Source: Lepidurus packardi
Taxonomy: Eukaryota; Arthropoda; Branchiopoda; Notostraca; Triopsidae
Length of the DNA stretch: 64,000 nucleotides
Assembly (NCBI GenBank): GCA_023053545.1
Contig: JAKZAN010000046.1
Coordinates: 434,001 to 498,000 of the forward strand
Reading direction: 5' to 3'
Shown: one piece after another, positions 25,601-38,170 of the stretch
Numbering within the stretch: position 1 is the first letter of the stretch
Layout: each line of letters opens with the position of its first letter
Made by a program: the position numbers and the translations under genes
The notes under the pieces: generated by a model
Told to the model about the DNA's origin: nothing
Databases searched by the model: none
The model's input: only the letters and a program-made list of their open reading frames with translations

Positions 25601-27470
25601 GTCTCTGATCGGGTCTCTAATCGGGTCTCTAATCGGGTCTCTGATCGGGTCTCTGATTGGGTCTCTAATCGGGTCTCAATCGGGTCTCTAATCGGGTCTC
25701 TAAACGGGTCTCTAATCGACGTCTCTAATCGAGGTCTCTGATCGGGTCTCAGATCGGGTCTCTAATCGGGTCTCTGATCGGGTCTCTGATCGGGTCTCTA
25801 ATCGGGTCTCTAATCGGGTCTCTGATCGGGTCTCTGATCGGGTCTCTAATCGGGTCTCTAATCGGGTCTCTAATCCGGTCTCTAATCGGGTCTCTGATCG
25901 GGTCTCTAATCGGGTCTCTAATCGGGTCTCTAATCGGGTCTCTGATCGAGTCTCTGATCGGGTCTCTAATCGGGTCTCTAATCCGGTCTCTAATCGGGTC
26001 TCTGATCGGGTCTCTAATCGGGTCTCTAATCGGGTCTCTGATCGGGTTTCTAAACGGGTCTTTAATCGGGTCTCTATTCGGGTCTCTGATCGGGTCTCTA
26101 TTCGGGTCTCTAATCGGGTCTCTAATCGGGTCTCTAATCGGGTTTCTAAACGGGTCTCTAATCGGTTCTCTGATCGGGTCTCTGATCGGGTCTCTAATCG
26201 GGTCTCTAATCGGGTCTCTGATCGAGTCTCTGATCGGGTCTCTAATCGGGTCTCTGATCGGGTCTCTAATCGGGTCTCTGATTGGGTCTCTAATCGGGTC
26301 TCTAATCGGGTCTCTAATCGACGTCTCTAATCGAGGTCTCTGATCGGGTCTCTAATCCGGTCTCTAATCGGGTCTGTGATCGGGTCTCTGATCGGGTCTT
26401 TAATCGGGTCTTTAATCGGGTCTCTGATCGGGTCTCTGATCGGGTCTCTGATCGGGTCTCTATTCGGGTCTCTAATCGGGTCTCTGATCGGGTCTCTAAT
26501 CGGGTCTCTAATCGGGTCTCTAATCGGGTCTCTGATCGGGTCTCTGATTGGGTCTCTAATCGGGTCTCTAATCGGGTCTCTAATCGGGTTTCTAAACGGG
26601 TCTCTAATCGGTTCTCTGATCGGGTCTCTGATCGGGTCTCTAATCGGGTCTCTAATCGGGTCTCTGATCGAGTCTCTGATCGGGTCTCTAATCGGGTCTC
26701 TGATCGGGTTTCTGATCGGGTCTCTAATCGGGTCTCTAATCGGGTCTCTGATCGAGTCTCTAATCGGGTCTCTAATCGGGTCTCTGATCGGGTCTCTAAT
26801 CGGGTCTCTAATCGGGTCTCTGATCGGGTCTCTAATCGGGTCTCTAATCGGGTCTCTGATCGGGTCTCTGATTGGGTCTCTAATCGGGTCTCTAATCGGG
26901 TCTCTAATCGACGTCTCTAATCGAGGTCTCTGATCGGGTCTCTAATCGGGTCTCTAATCGGGTCTCTAATCGGGTCTCTAATCGGGTCTCTAATCGGGTT
27001 TCTAAACGGGTCTCTAATCGGTTCTCTGATCGGGTCTCTAATCGGGTCTCTAATCGGGTCTCTGATCGGGTCTCTGATTGGGTCTCTAATCGGGTCTCAA
27101 TCGGGTCTCTAATCGGGTCTCTAAACGGGTCTCTAATCGGGTCTCTAATCGGGTTTCTAAACGGGTCTCTAATCGGTTCTCTGATCGGGTCTCTGATCGG
27201 GTCTCTGATCGGGTCTCTGATCGGGTCTCTGATCGGGTCTCTGATCGGGTCTCTGATCGGGTCTCTGATCGGGTCTCTAATCGGGTCTCTAATCGGGTCT
27301 CTGATCGGGTCTCTGATCGGGTCTCTAATCGGGTCTCTAATCGGGTCTCTGATCGGGTCTCTAATCGGGTCTCTGATTGGGTCTCTAATCGGGTCTCTAA
27401 TCGGGTCTCTAATCGACGTCTCTAATCGAGGTCTCTGATCGGGTCTCTAATCCGGTCTCTAATCGGGTCT

Positions 27471-28870
27471 GTGATCGGGTCTCTAATCGGGTCTCCGATC
27501 GGGTCTCTGATCGGGTCTCTAATCGGGTCTCTAATCGGGTCTCTGATCGGGTCTCTGATCGGGTCTCTGATCGGGTCTCTAATCGGGTCTCTAATCGGGT
27601 CTCTGATCGGGTCTCTGATCGGGTCTTTAATCGGGTCTTTAATCGGGTCTCTGATCGGGTCTCTGATCGGGTCTCTATTCGGGTCTCTAATCGGGTCTCT
27701 GATCGGGTCTCTAATCGGGTCTCTGATCGGGTCTCTTATCGCGTCTCTGATCGGGTCTCTGATTGGGTCTCTAATCGGGTTAACAGACGTGCACTTCGAT
27801 CGGGTCTCTGATCGGGTCTCTAATCGAGTCTCTGATCGGGTCTCTGATCGGGTCTCTAATCGGGTCTCTAATCGGGTCTCTGATCGGGTCTCTGATTGGG
27901 TCTCTGATCGGGTCTCTGATCGGGTCTCTAATCGGGTCTCTGATCGGGTCTCTAATCGGGTCTCTAATCGGGTCTCTGATCGGGTCTCTAATCGGGTCTC
28001 TAATCGGGTCTCTGATCGGGTCTCTGATTGGGTCTCTAATCGGGTCTCAATCGGGTCTTTAATCGGGTCTCTAAACGGGTCTCTAATCGGGTCTGATCGG
28101 GTCTCTGATCGGGTCTCAGATCGGGTCTCTAATCGGGTCTCTGATCGGGTCTCTGATCGGGTCTCTAATCGGGTCTCTAATCGGGTCTCTGATCGGGTCT
28201 CTAATCGGGTCTCTGATTGGGTCTCTAATCGGGTCTCTAATCGGGTCTCTAATCGGGTCTCTAATCGACGTCTCTAATCGAGGTCTCTGATCGGGTCTCT
28301 AATCCGGTCTCTAATCGGGTCTGTGATCGGGTCTCTAATCGGGTCTCTGATCGGGTCTCTGATCGGTTCTCTAATCGGGTCTCTAATCGGGTCTCTGATC
28401 GGGTCTCTGATCGGGTCTCTAATCGGGTTTCTAATCGGGTCTCTGATCGGGTCTCTGATCGGGTCTCTGATCGGGTCTCTAATCGGGTCTCTAATCGGGT
28501 CTCTAATCGGGTCTCTGATCGGGTCTCTGATCGGGTCTTTAATCGGGTCTTTAATCGGGTCTCTGATCGGGTCTTTGATCGGGTCTCTAATCCGGTCTCT
28601 AATCGGGTCTCTGATCGGGTCTCTAATCGGGTCTCTAATCGGGTCTCTAATCGACGTCTCTAATCTAGGTCTCTGATCGGGTCTATGATCGGGTCTCAGA
28701 TCGGGTCTGTGATCGGGTCTCTAGTCGGGTCTCTGATCGGGTCTCTGATCGGGTCTCTAATCGGGTCTCTAATCGGGTCTCTGATCGGGTCTCTAATCGG
28801 GTCTCTGATTGGGTCTCTAATCGGGTCTCTAATCGGGTCTCTAATCGACGTCTCTAATCGAGGTCTCTGA
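27471..28870. repeat. Satellite A segmental duplication, right copy
   Basis: Partner of the 20.6-22.4 kb block. It lacks that block's internal 338-bp duplication and has a private change, CTAGTCGGG, near 28722 where the partner has CTAATCGGG. Confidence 0.65.
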
Positions 28871-31800
28871 TCGGGTCTCTAATCCGGTCTCTAATCGGGT
28901 CTCTGATCGGGTCTCTGATCGGGTCTTTAATCGGGTCTTTAATCGGGTCTCTGATCGGGTCTTTGATCGGGTCTCTAATCCGGTCTCTAATCGGGTCTCT
29001 GATCGGGTCTCTAATCGGGTCTCTAATTGGGTCTCTAATCGACGTCTCTAATCGAGGTCTCTGATCGGGTCTCTAATCGGGTCTCTAATCGACGTCTCTA
29101 ATCGAGGTCTCTAATCGGGTCTCTAATCCGGTCTCTAATCGGGTCTCTGATCGGGTCTCTAATCGGGTCTCTAATCGGGTCTCTGATCGGGTTTCTAAAC
29201 GGGTCTCTAATCGGTTCTCTGATCGGGTCTCTGATCGGGTCTCTGATCGGGTCTCTGATCGGGTCTCTGATCGGGTCTCTAATCGGGTCTCTGATCGGGT
29301 CTCTGATCGGGTCTCTAATCGGGTCTCTGATTGGGTCTCTAATCGGGTCTCTAATCGGGTCTCTAATCGACGTCTCTAATCGAGGTCTCTGATCGGGTCT
29401 CTAATCCGGTCTCTAATCGGGTCTCTGATCGGGTCTCTAATCGGGTCTCTAATCGGGTCTCTAATCGGGTCTCTGATCGAGTCTCTGATCGGGTCTCTAA
29501 TCGGGTCTCTAATCCGGTCTCTAATCGGGTCTCTGATCGGGTCTCTAATCGGGTCTCTAATCGGGTCTCTGATCGGGTTTCTAAACGGGTCTCTAATCGG
29601 TTCTCTGATCGGGTCTCTGATCGGGTCTCTGATCGGGTCTCTGATCGGGTCTCTGATCGGGTCTCTGATCGGGTCTCTAATCGGGTCTCTGATCGGGTCT
29701 CTGATCGGGTCTCTATTCGGGTCTCTAATCGGGTCTCTGATCGGGTCTCTAATCGGGTCTCTGATCGGGTCTCTTATCGCGTCTCTGATCGGGTCTCTGA
29801 TTGGGTCTCTAATCGGGTTAACAGACGTGCACTTCGATCGGGTCTCTGATCGGGTCTCTAATCGAGTCTCTGATCGGGTCTCTGATCGGGTCTCTAATCG
29901 GGTCTCTAATCGGGTCTCTGATCGGGTCTCTGATTGGGTCTCTAATCGGGTCTCTAATCGGGTCTCTAATCGGGTTTCTAAACGGGTCTCTAATCGGTTC
30001 TCTGATCGGGTCTCTGATCGGGTCTCTGATCGGGTCTCTGATCGGGTCTCTAATCGGGTCTCTGATCGGGTCTCTAATCGGGTCTCTAATCGGGTCTCTA
30101 ATCGGGTCTCTGATCGGGTCTCTGATTGGGTCTCTAATCGGGTCTCAATCGGGTCTCTAATCGGGTCTCTAATCGACGTCTCTAATCGAGGTCTCTGATC
30201 GGGTCTTTAATCCGGTCTCTAATCGGGTCTCTGATCGGGTCTCTAATCGGGTCTCTAATCGGGTCTCTAATCGGGTCTCTGATCGAGTCTCTGATCGGGT
30301 CTCTAATCGGGTCTCTAATCCGGTCTCTAATCGGGTCTCTGATCGGGTCTCTAATCGGGTCTCTAATCGGGTCTCTGATCGGGTTTCTAAACGGGTCTCT
30401 AATCGGTTCTCTGATCGGGTCTCTGATCGGGTCTCTGATCGGGTCTCTGATCGGGTCTCTGATCGGGTCTCTAATCGGGTCTCTGATCGGGTCTCCAATC
30501 GGGTCTCTAATCGGGTCTCTGATCGGGTCTCTAATCGGGTCTCTAATCGGGTCTCTGATCGGGTCTCTGATCGGGTCTCTGATCGGGTCTCTAATCGGGT
30601 CTCTAATCGGGTCTCTAATCGGGTCTCTAATCGACGTCTCTAATCGAGGTCTCTGATCGGGTCTCTGATTGGGTCTCTAATCGGGTCTCAATCGGGTCTC
30701 TAATCGGGTCTCTAATCGACGTCTCTAATCGAGGTCTCTGATCGGGTCTTTAATCCGGTCTCTAATCGGGTCTCTGATCGGGTCTCTAATCGGGTCTCTA
30801 ATCGGGTCTCTAATCGGGTCTCTGATCGAGTCTCTGATCGGGTCTCTAATCGGGTCTCTAATCCGGTCTCTAATCGGGTCTCTGATCGGGTCTCTAATCG
30901 GGTCTCTAATCGGGTCTCTGATCGGGTTTCTAAACGGGTCTCTAATCGGTTCTCTGATCGGGTCTCTGATCGGGTCTCTGATCGGGTCTCTGATCGGGTC
31001 TCTGATCGGGTCTCTAATCGGGTCTCTGATCGGGTCTCCAATCGGGTCTCTAATCGGGTCTCTGATCGGGTCTCTAATCGGGTCTCTAATCGGGTCTCTG
31101 ATCGGGTCTCTGATTGGGTCTCTAATCGGGTCTCAATCGGGTCTCTAATCGGGTCTCTAAACGGGTCTCTAATCGACGTCTCTAATCGAGGTCTCTGATC
31201 GGGTCTCAGATCGGGTCTCTAATCGGGTCTCTGATCGGGTCTCTGATCGGGTCTCTAATCGGGTCTCTAATCGGGTCTCTGATCGGGTCTCTGATCGGGT
31301 CTCTAATCGGGTCTCTAATCGGGTCTCTAATCCGGTCTCTAATCGGGTCTCTGATCGGGTCTCTAATCGGGTCTCTAATCGGGTCTCTAATCGGGTCTCT
31401 GATCGAGTCTGATCGGGTCTCTAATCGGGTCTCTAATCCGGTCTCTAATCGGGTCTCTGATCGGGTCTCTAATCGGGTCTCTAATCGGGTCTCTGATCGG
31501 GTTTCTAAACGGGTCTTTAATCGGGTCTCTATTCGGGTCTCTGATCGGGTCTCTATTCGGGTCTCTAATCGGGTCTCTGATCGGGTCTCTAATCGGGTCT
31601 CTAATCGGGTCTGTGATCGGGTCTCTGATCGGGTCTCTAATCGGGTCTCTAATCGGGTCTCTGATCGGGTCTCTAATCGGGTCTCTAATCGGGTCTCTAA
31701 TCGACGTCTCTAATCGAGGTCTCTGATCGGGTCTCTAATCCGGTCTCTAATCGGGTCTCTAATCGGGTCTGTGATCGGGTCTCTAATCGGGTCTCTGAAC

Positions 31801-33610
31801 GGGTCTCTGATCGGGTCTCTGATCGACTCTCTGATCCGGTCTCTGATCGGGTCTCTAATCGGGTCTCTAATCGGGTCTTTGGTCGGGTCTCTGATCGGTT
31901 CTCTAATCTGGTCTCTAATCGGGTCTCTAATCGGGTCTCTGATCGGGTCTCTGATCGGGTCTTTAATCGGGTCTTTAATCGGGTCTCTGATCGGGTCTCT
32001 GATCGGGTCTCTGATCGGGTCTCTATTCGGGTCTCTAATCGGGTCTCTGATCGGGTCTCTAATCGGGTCTCTAATCGGGTCTCTAATCGGGTCTCTGATC
32101 GGGTCTCTGATTGGGTCTCTAATCGGGTCTCTAATCGGGTCTGTAATCGGGTTTCTAAACGGGTCTCTAATCGGTTCTCTGATCGGGTCTCTGATCGGGT
32201 CTCTAATCGGGTCTCTAATCTGGTCTCTGATCGAGTCTCTGATCGGGTCTCTAATCGGGTCTCTGATCGGGTTTCTGATCGGGTCTCTAATCGGGTCTCT
32301 AATCGGGTCTCTGATCGAGTCTCTAATCGGGTCTCTAATCGGGTCTCTGATCGGGTCTCTAATCGGGTCTCTAATCGGGTCTCTGATCGGGTCTCTAATC
32401 GGGTCTCTAATCGGGTCTCTGATCGGGTCTCTGATTGGGTCTCTAATCGGGTCTCTAATCGGGTCTCTAATCGACGTCTCTAATCGAGGTCTCTGATCGG
32501 GTCTCTAATCGGGTCTCTAATCGGGTCTCTAATAGGGTCTGTTATCGGGTCTCTAATCGGGTCTCTGATCGGGTCTCTGATCGGGTCTCTAATCGGGTCT
32601 CTAATCGGGTCTCTAATCGGGTCTCTGATCGGGTCTCTGATCGGGTCTATAATCGGGTCTCTGATCGGGTCTTTGATCGGGTCTCTAATCGGGTCTCTGA
32701 TCGGGTCTCTGATTGGGTCTCTAATCGGGTCTCTAATCGGGTCTCTAATCGACGTCTCTAATCGAGGTCTCTGATCGGGTCTCTAATCCGGTCTCTAATC
32801 GGGTCTCTAATCGGGTCTGTGATCGTGTCTCTAATCGGGTCTCTGATCGGGTCTCTGATCGGGTCTCTGATCGGGTCTCTGATCGACTCTCTGATCGGGT
32901 CTCTAATCGGGTCTCTAATCGGGTCTCTAATCGGGTCTCTGATCGGGTCTCTGATCGGGTCTCTAATCGGGTCTCTAATCGGGTCTCTAATCGGGTCTCT
33001 GATCGGGTCTCTAATCGGGTCTCTAATCGGGTCTCTAATCGGGTCTCTGATCGGGTCTCTAATCGGGTCTCTAATCGGGTCTCTAATCGGGTCTCTGATC
33101 GAGTCTCTGATCGGGTCTCTGATCGGGTCTCTGATCGGGTCTCTAATCGGGTATCTGATCGGGTCTCTGATCGGGTCTCTAATCGGGTCTCTAATCGGGT
33201 CTCTAATCGGGTCTCTAATCGGGTCTCTAATCGGGTCTCTAATCGGGTCTCTGATCGAGTCTCTGATCGGGTCTCTAATCGGGTCTCTGATCGGGTCTCT
33301 GATCGGGTCTCTAATCGGGTCTCTAATCGGGTCTGTGATCGGGTTTCTAATCGGGTCTCTAATCGGGTCTCTGATCGGGTCTCTGATCGGGTCTCTAATC
33401 GGGTCTCTAATCGGGTCTCTAATCGGGTCTCTGATCGTGTCTCTGATCGGGTCTCTAACCGTGTCTCTGATCGGGTCTCTGATCGGGTCTCTGATCGGGT
33501 CTCTGATCGGGTCTCTAATCGGGTCTCTGATCGGGTCTCTAATCGGGTCTCTGATCGGGTCTCTTATCGCGTCTCTGATCGGGTCTCTGATCGGGTCTCT
33601 AATCGGGTTA

Positions 33611-33688
33611 ACAGACGTGCACTAATGCGACGCGAACGCGACGTTGGCCGTCTTAAAAAACCAAAAAACAAACAAACAGACGTGCACT
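33611..33688 (+). mobile_element. 5'-truncated retrotransposon tail, copy 4
   Basis: Core 33624-33675; flanking 13-bp repeats at 33611-33623 and 33676-33688. It lies inside the 3501-bp duplication, and its duplicate is the copy at 37112. Confidence 0.85.
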
Positions 33689-34591
33689 TTGATCGGGTCT
33701 CTGATCGGGTCTCTAATCGGGTCTCTGATCGGGTCTCTGATCGGGTCTCTAATCGGGTCTCTAATCGGGTCTCTGATCGGGTCTCTAATCGGGTCTCTAA
33801 TCGGGTCTCTAATCGGGTCTCTGATCGAGTCTGTGATCGGGTCTCTAATCGGGTCTATGATCGGGTCTCTGATCGGGTCTCTGATCGGGTTTCTGATCGA
33901 CTCTCTGATCGGGTCTCTGATCGGGTCTTTAATCGGGTCTCTGATCGACTCTCTGATCGGGTCTCTGATCGGGTCTCTAATCGGGTCTCTAATCGGGTCT
34001 CTGATCGGGTCTCTGATCGGGTCTCTAATCGGGTCTCTAATCGGGTCTCTAATCGGGTCTCTGATCGGGTCTCTGATCGGGTCTTTAATCGGGTCTTTAA
34101 TCGGGTCTCTGATCGGGTCTCTGATCGGGTCTCTGATCGGGTCTCTGATCGACTCTCTGATCGGGTCTCTGATCGGGTCTCTAATCGGGTCTCTAATCGG
34201 GTCTCTGATCGGGTCTCTGATCGGGTCTCTAATCGGGTCTCTAATCGGGTCTCTAATCGGGTCTCTGATCGGGTCTCTGATCGGGTCTCTATTCGGGTCT
34301 CTGATCGGTTCTCTAATCGAGGTCTCTGATCGGGTCTCTAATCCGGTCTCTAATCGGGTCTCTGATCGGCTCTATAATCGGGTTATCAGACGTGCACTTT
34401 GACCGGGACTCTAATCGGGGTCTCTTATCGGGTCTCTAACCGTGTCTCTGATCGGGTCTCTGATCGGGTCTCTGATCGGGTCTCTGATCGGGTCTCTAAT
34501 CGGGTCTCTGATCGGGTCTCTAATCGGGTCTCTGATCGGGTCTCTTATCGCGTCTCTGATCGGGTCTCTGATCGGGTCTCTAATCGGGTTA

Positions 34592-34669
34592 ACAGACGTG
34601 CACTAATGCGACGCGAACGCGACGTTGGCCGTCTTAAAAAACCAAAAAACAAACAAACAGACGTGCACT
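34592..34669 (+). mobile_element. 5'-truncated retrotransposon tail, copy 5
   Basis: Core 34605-34656; flanking repeats at 34592-34604 and 34657-34669. It lies 981 bp after copy 4, the same spacing as copies 1 and 2 in block A1. Its 3501-bp duplicate is the copy at 38093. Confidence 0.85.
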
Positions 34670-37111
34670 TTGATCGGGTCTCTGATCGGGTCTCTAATCG
34701 GGTCTCTAATCGGGTCTCTGATCGAGTCTCTGATCGGGTCTCTAATCGGGTCTCTGATCGGGTCTCTGATCGGGTCTCTAATCGGGTCTCTAATCGGGTC
34801 TCTGATCGGGTCTCTAATCGGGTCTCTAATCGGGTCTCTGATCGGGTCTCTAATCGGGTCTCTAATCGGGTCTCTGATCGGGTCTCTAATCGGGTCTCTA
34901 ATCGGGTCTCTGATCGGGTCTCTAATCGGGTCTCTAATCCGGTCTCTAATCGGGTCTCTGATCGGGTCTCTAATCGGGTCTCTAATCGGGTCTCTGATCG
35001 GGTTTCTAAACGGGTCTTTAATCGGGTCTCTATTCGGGTCTCTGATCGGGTCTCTATTCGGGTCTCTAATCGGGTCTCTGATCGGGTCTCTAATCGGGTC
35101 TCTAATCGGGTCTGTGATCGGGTCTCTGATCGGGTCTCTAATCGGGTCTCTAATCGGGTCTCTGATCGGGTCTCTAATCGGGTCTCTAATCGGGTCTCTA
35201 ATCGACGTCTCTAATCGAGGTCTCTGATCGGGTCTCTAATCCGGTCTCTAATCGGGTCTCTAATCGGGTCTGTGATCGGGTCTCTAATCGGGTCTCTGAA
35301 CGGGTCTCTGATCGGGTCTCTGATCGACTCTCTGATCCGGTCTCTGATCGGGTCTCTAATCGGGTCTCTAATCGGGTCTTTGGTCGGGTCTCTGATCGGT
35401 TCTCTAATCTGGTCTCTAATCGGGTCTCTAATCGGGTCTCTGATCGGGTCTCTGATCGGGTCTTTAATCGGGTCTTTAATCGGGTCTCTGATCGGGTCTC
35501 TGATCGGGTCTCTGATCGGGTCTCTATTCGGGTCTCTAATCGGGTCTCTGATCGGGTCTCTAATCGGGTCTCTAATCGGGTCTCTAATCGGGTCTCTGAT
35601 CGGGTCTCTGATTGGGTCTCTAATCGGGTCTCTAATCGGGTCTGTAATCGGGTTTCTAAACGGGTCTCTAATCGGTTCTCTGATCGGGTCTCTGATCGGG
35701 TCTCTAATCGGGTCTCTAATCTGGTCTCTGATCGAGTCTCTGATCGGGTCTCTAATCGGGTCTCTGATCGGGTTTCTGATCGGGTCTCTAATCGGGTCTC
35801 TAATCGGGTCTCTGATCGAGTCTCTAATCGGGTCTCTAATCGGGTCTCTGATCGGGTCTCTAATCGGGTCTCTAATCGGGTCTCTGATCGGGTCTCTAAT
35901 CGGGTCTCTAATCGGGTCTCTGATCGGGTCTCTGATTGGGTCTCTAATCGGGTCTCTAATCGGGTCTCTAATCGACGTCTCTAATCGAGGTCTCTGATCG
36001 GGTCTCTAATCGGGTCTCTAATCGGGTCTCTAATAGGGTCTGTTATCGGGTCTCTAATCGGGTCTCTGATCGGGTCTCTGATCGGGTCTCTAATCGGGTC
36101 TCTAATCGGGTCTCTAATCGGGTCTCTGATCGGGTCTCTGATCGGGTCTATAATCGGGTCTCTGATCGGGTCTTTGATCGGGTCTCTAATCGGGTCTCTG
36201 ATCGGGTCTCTGATTGGGTCTCTAATCGGGTCTCTAATCGGGTCTCTAATCGACGTCTCTAATCGAGGTCTCTGATCGGGTCTCTAATCCGGTCTCTAAT
36301 CGGGTCTCTAATCGGGTCTGTGATCGTGTCTCTAATCGGGTCTCTGATCGGGTCTCTGATCGGGTCTCTGATCGGGTCTCTGATCGACTCTCTGATCGGG
36401 TCTCTAATCGGGTCTCTAATCGGGTCTCTAATCGGGTCTCTGATCGGGTCTCTGATCGGGTCTCTAATCGGGTCTCTAATCGGGTCTCTAATCGGGTCTC
36501 TGATCGGGTCTCTAATCGGGTCTCTAATCGGGTCTCTAATCGGGTCTCTGATCGGGTCTCTAATCGGGTCTCTAATCGGGTCTCTAATCGGGTCTCTGAT
36601 CGAGTCTCTGATCGGGTCTCTGATCGGGTCTCTGATCGGGTCTCTAATCGGGTATCTGATCGGGTCTCTGATCGGGTCTCTAATCGGGTCTCTAATCGGG
36701 TCTCTAATCGGGTCTCTAATCGGGTCTCTAATCGGGTCTCTAATCGGGTCTCTGATCGAGTCTCTGATCGGGTCTCTAATCGGGTCTCTGATCGGGTCTC
36801 TGATCGGGTCTCTAATCGGGTCTCTAATCGGGTCTGTGATCGGGTTTCTAATCGGGTCTCTAATCGGGTCTCTGATCGGGTCTCTGATCGGGTCTCTAAT
36901 CGGGTCTCTAATCGGGTCTCTAATCGGGTCTCTGATCGTGTCTCTGATCGGGTCTCTAACCGTGTCTCTGATCGGGTCTCTGATCGGGTCTCTGATCGGG
37001 TCTCTGATCGGGTCTCTAATCGGGTCTCTGATCGGGTCTCTAATCGGGTCTCTGATCGGGTCTCTTATCGCGTCTCTGATCGGGTCTCTGATCGGGTCTC
37101 TAATCGGGTTA

Positions 37112-37189
37112 ACAGACGTGCACTAATGCGACGCGAACGCGACGTTGGCCGTCTTAAAAAACCAAAAAACAAACAAACAGACGTGCACT
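37112..37189 (+). mobile_element. 5'-truncated retrotransposon tail, copy 6
   Basis: Core 37125-37176; flanking repeats at 37112-37124 and 37177-37189. It is the 3501-bp partner of copy 4. Confidence 0.85.
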
Positions 37190-38092
37190 TTGATCGGGTC
37201 TCTGATCGGGTCTCTAATCGGGTCTCTGATCGGGTCTCTGATCGGGTCTCTAATCGGGTCTCTAATCGGGTCTCTGATCGGGTCTCTAATCGGGTCTCTA
37301 ATCGGGTCTCTAATCGGGTCTCTGATCGAGTCTGTGATCGGGTCTCTAATCGGGTCTATGATCGGGTCTCTGATCGGGTCTCTGATCGGGTTTCTGATCG
37401 ACTCTCTGATCGGGTCTCTGATCGGGTCTTTAATCGGGTCTCTGATCGACTCTCTGATCGGGTCTCTGATCGGGTCTCTAATCGGGTCTCTAATCGGGTC
37501 TCTGATCGGGTCTCTGATCGGGTCTCTAATCGGGTCTCTAATCGGGTCTCTAATCGGGTCTCTGATCGGGTCTCTGATCGGGTCTTTAATCGGGTCTTTA
37601 ATCGGGTCTCTGATCGGGTCTCTGATCGGGTCTCTGATCGGGTCTCTGATCGACTCTCTGATCGGGTCTCTGATCGGGTCTCTAATCGGGTCTCTAATCG
37701 GGTCTCTGATCGGGTCTCTGATCGGGTCTCTAATCGGGTCTCTAATCGGGTCTCTAATCGGGTCTCTGATCGGGTCTCTGATCGGGTCTCTATTCGGGTC
37801 TCTGATCGGTTCTCTAATCGAGGTCTCTGATCGGGTCTCTAATCCGGTCTCTAATCGGGTCTCTGATCGGCTCTATAATCGGGTTATCAGACGTGCACTT
37901 TGACCGGGACTCTAATCGGGGTCTCTTATCGGGTCTCTAACCGTGTCTCTGATCGGGTCTCTGATCGGGTCTCTGATCGGGTCTCTGATCGGGTCTCTAA
38001 TCGGGTCTCTGATCGGGTCTCTAATCGGGTCTCTGATCGGGTCTCTTATCGCGTCTCTGATCGGGTCTCTGATCGGGTCTCTAATCGGGTTA

Positions 38093-38170
38093 ACAGACGT
38101 GCACTAATGCGACGCGAACGCGACGTTGGCCGTCTTAAAAAACCAAAAAACAAACAAACAGACGTGCACT
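38093..38170 (+). mobile_element. 5'-truncated retrotransposon tail, copy 7
   Basis: Core 38106-38157; flanking repeats at 38093-38105 and 38158-38170. An empty site of the same lineage follows about 400 bp downstream at 38495. Confidence 0.85.

Larger units (their letters stand above)
31425..34925. repeat. 3501-bp tandem segmental duplication of satellite A, copy 1
   Basis: All variant landmarks in this copy recur 3501 bp downstream (31771 to 35272, 32819 to 36320, 33644 to 37145, 34399 to 37900), including the retrotransposon-tail insertions at 33611 and 34592. Rare private variants such as CTAATAGGGTC, GATCCGGTCTCTG and AATCTGGTC are shared, so the duplication is recent. The left edge is near 31425. 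Confidence 0.85.
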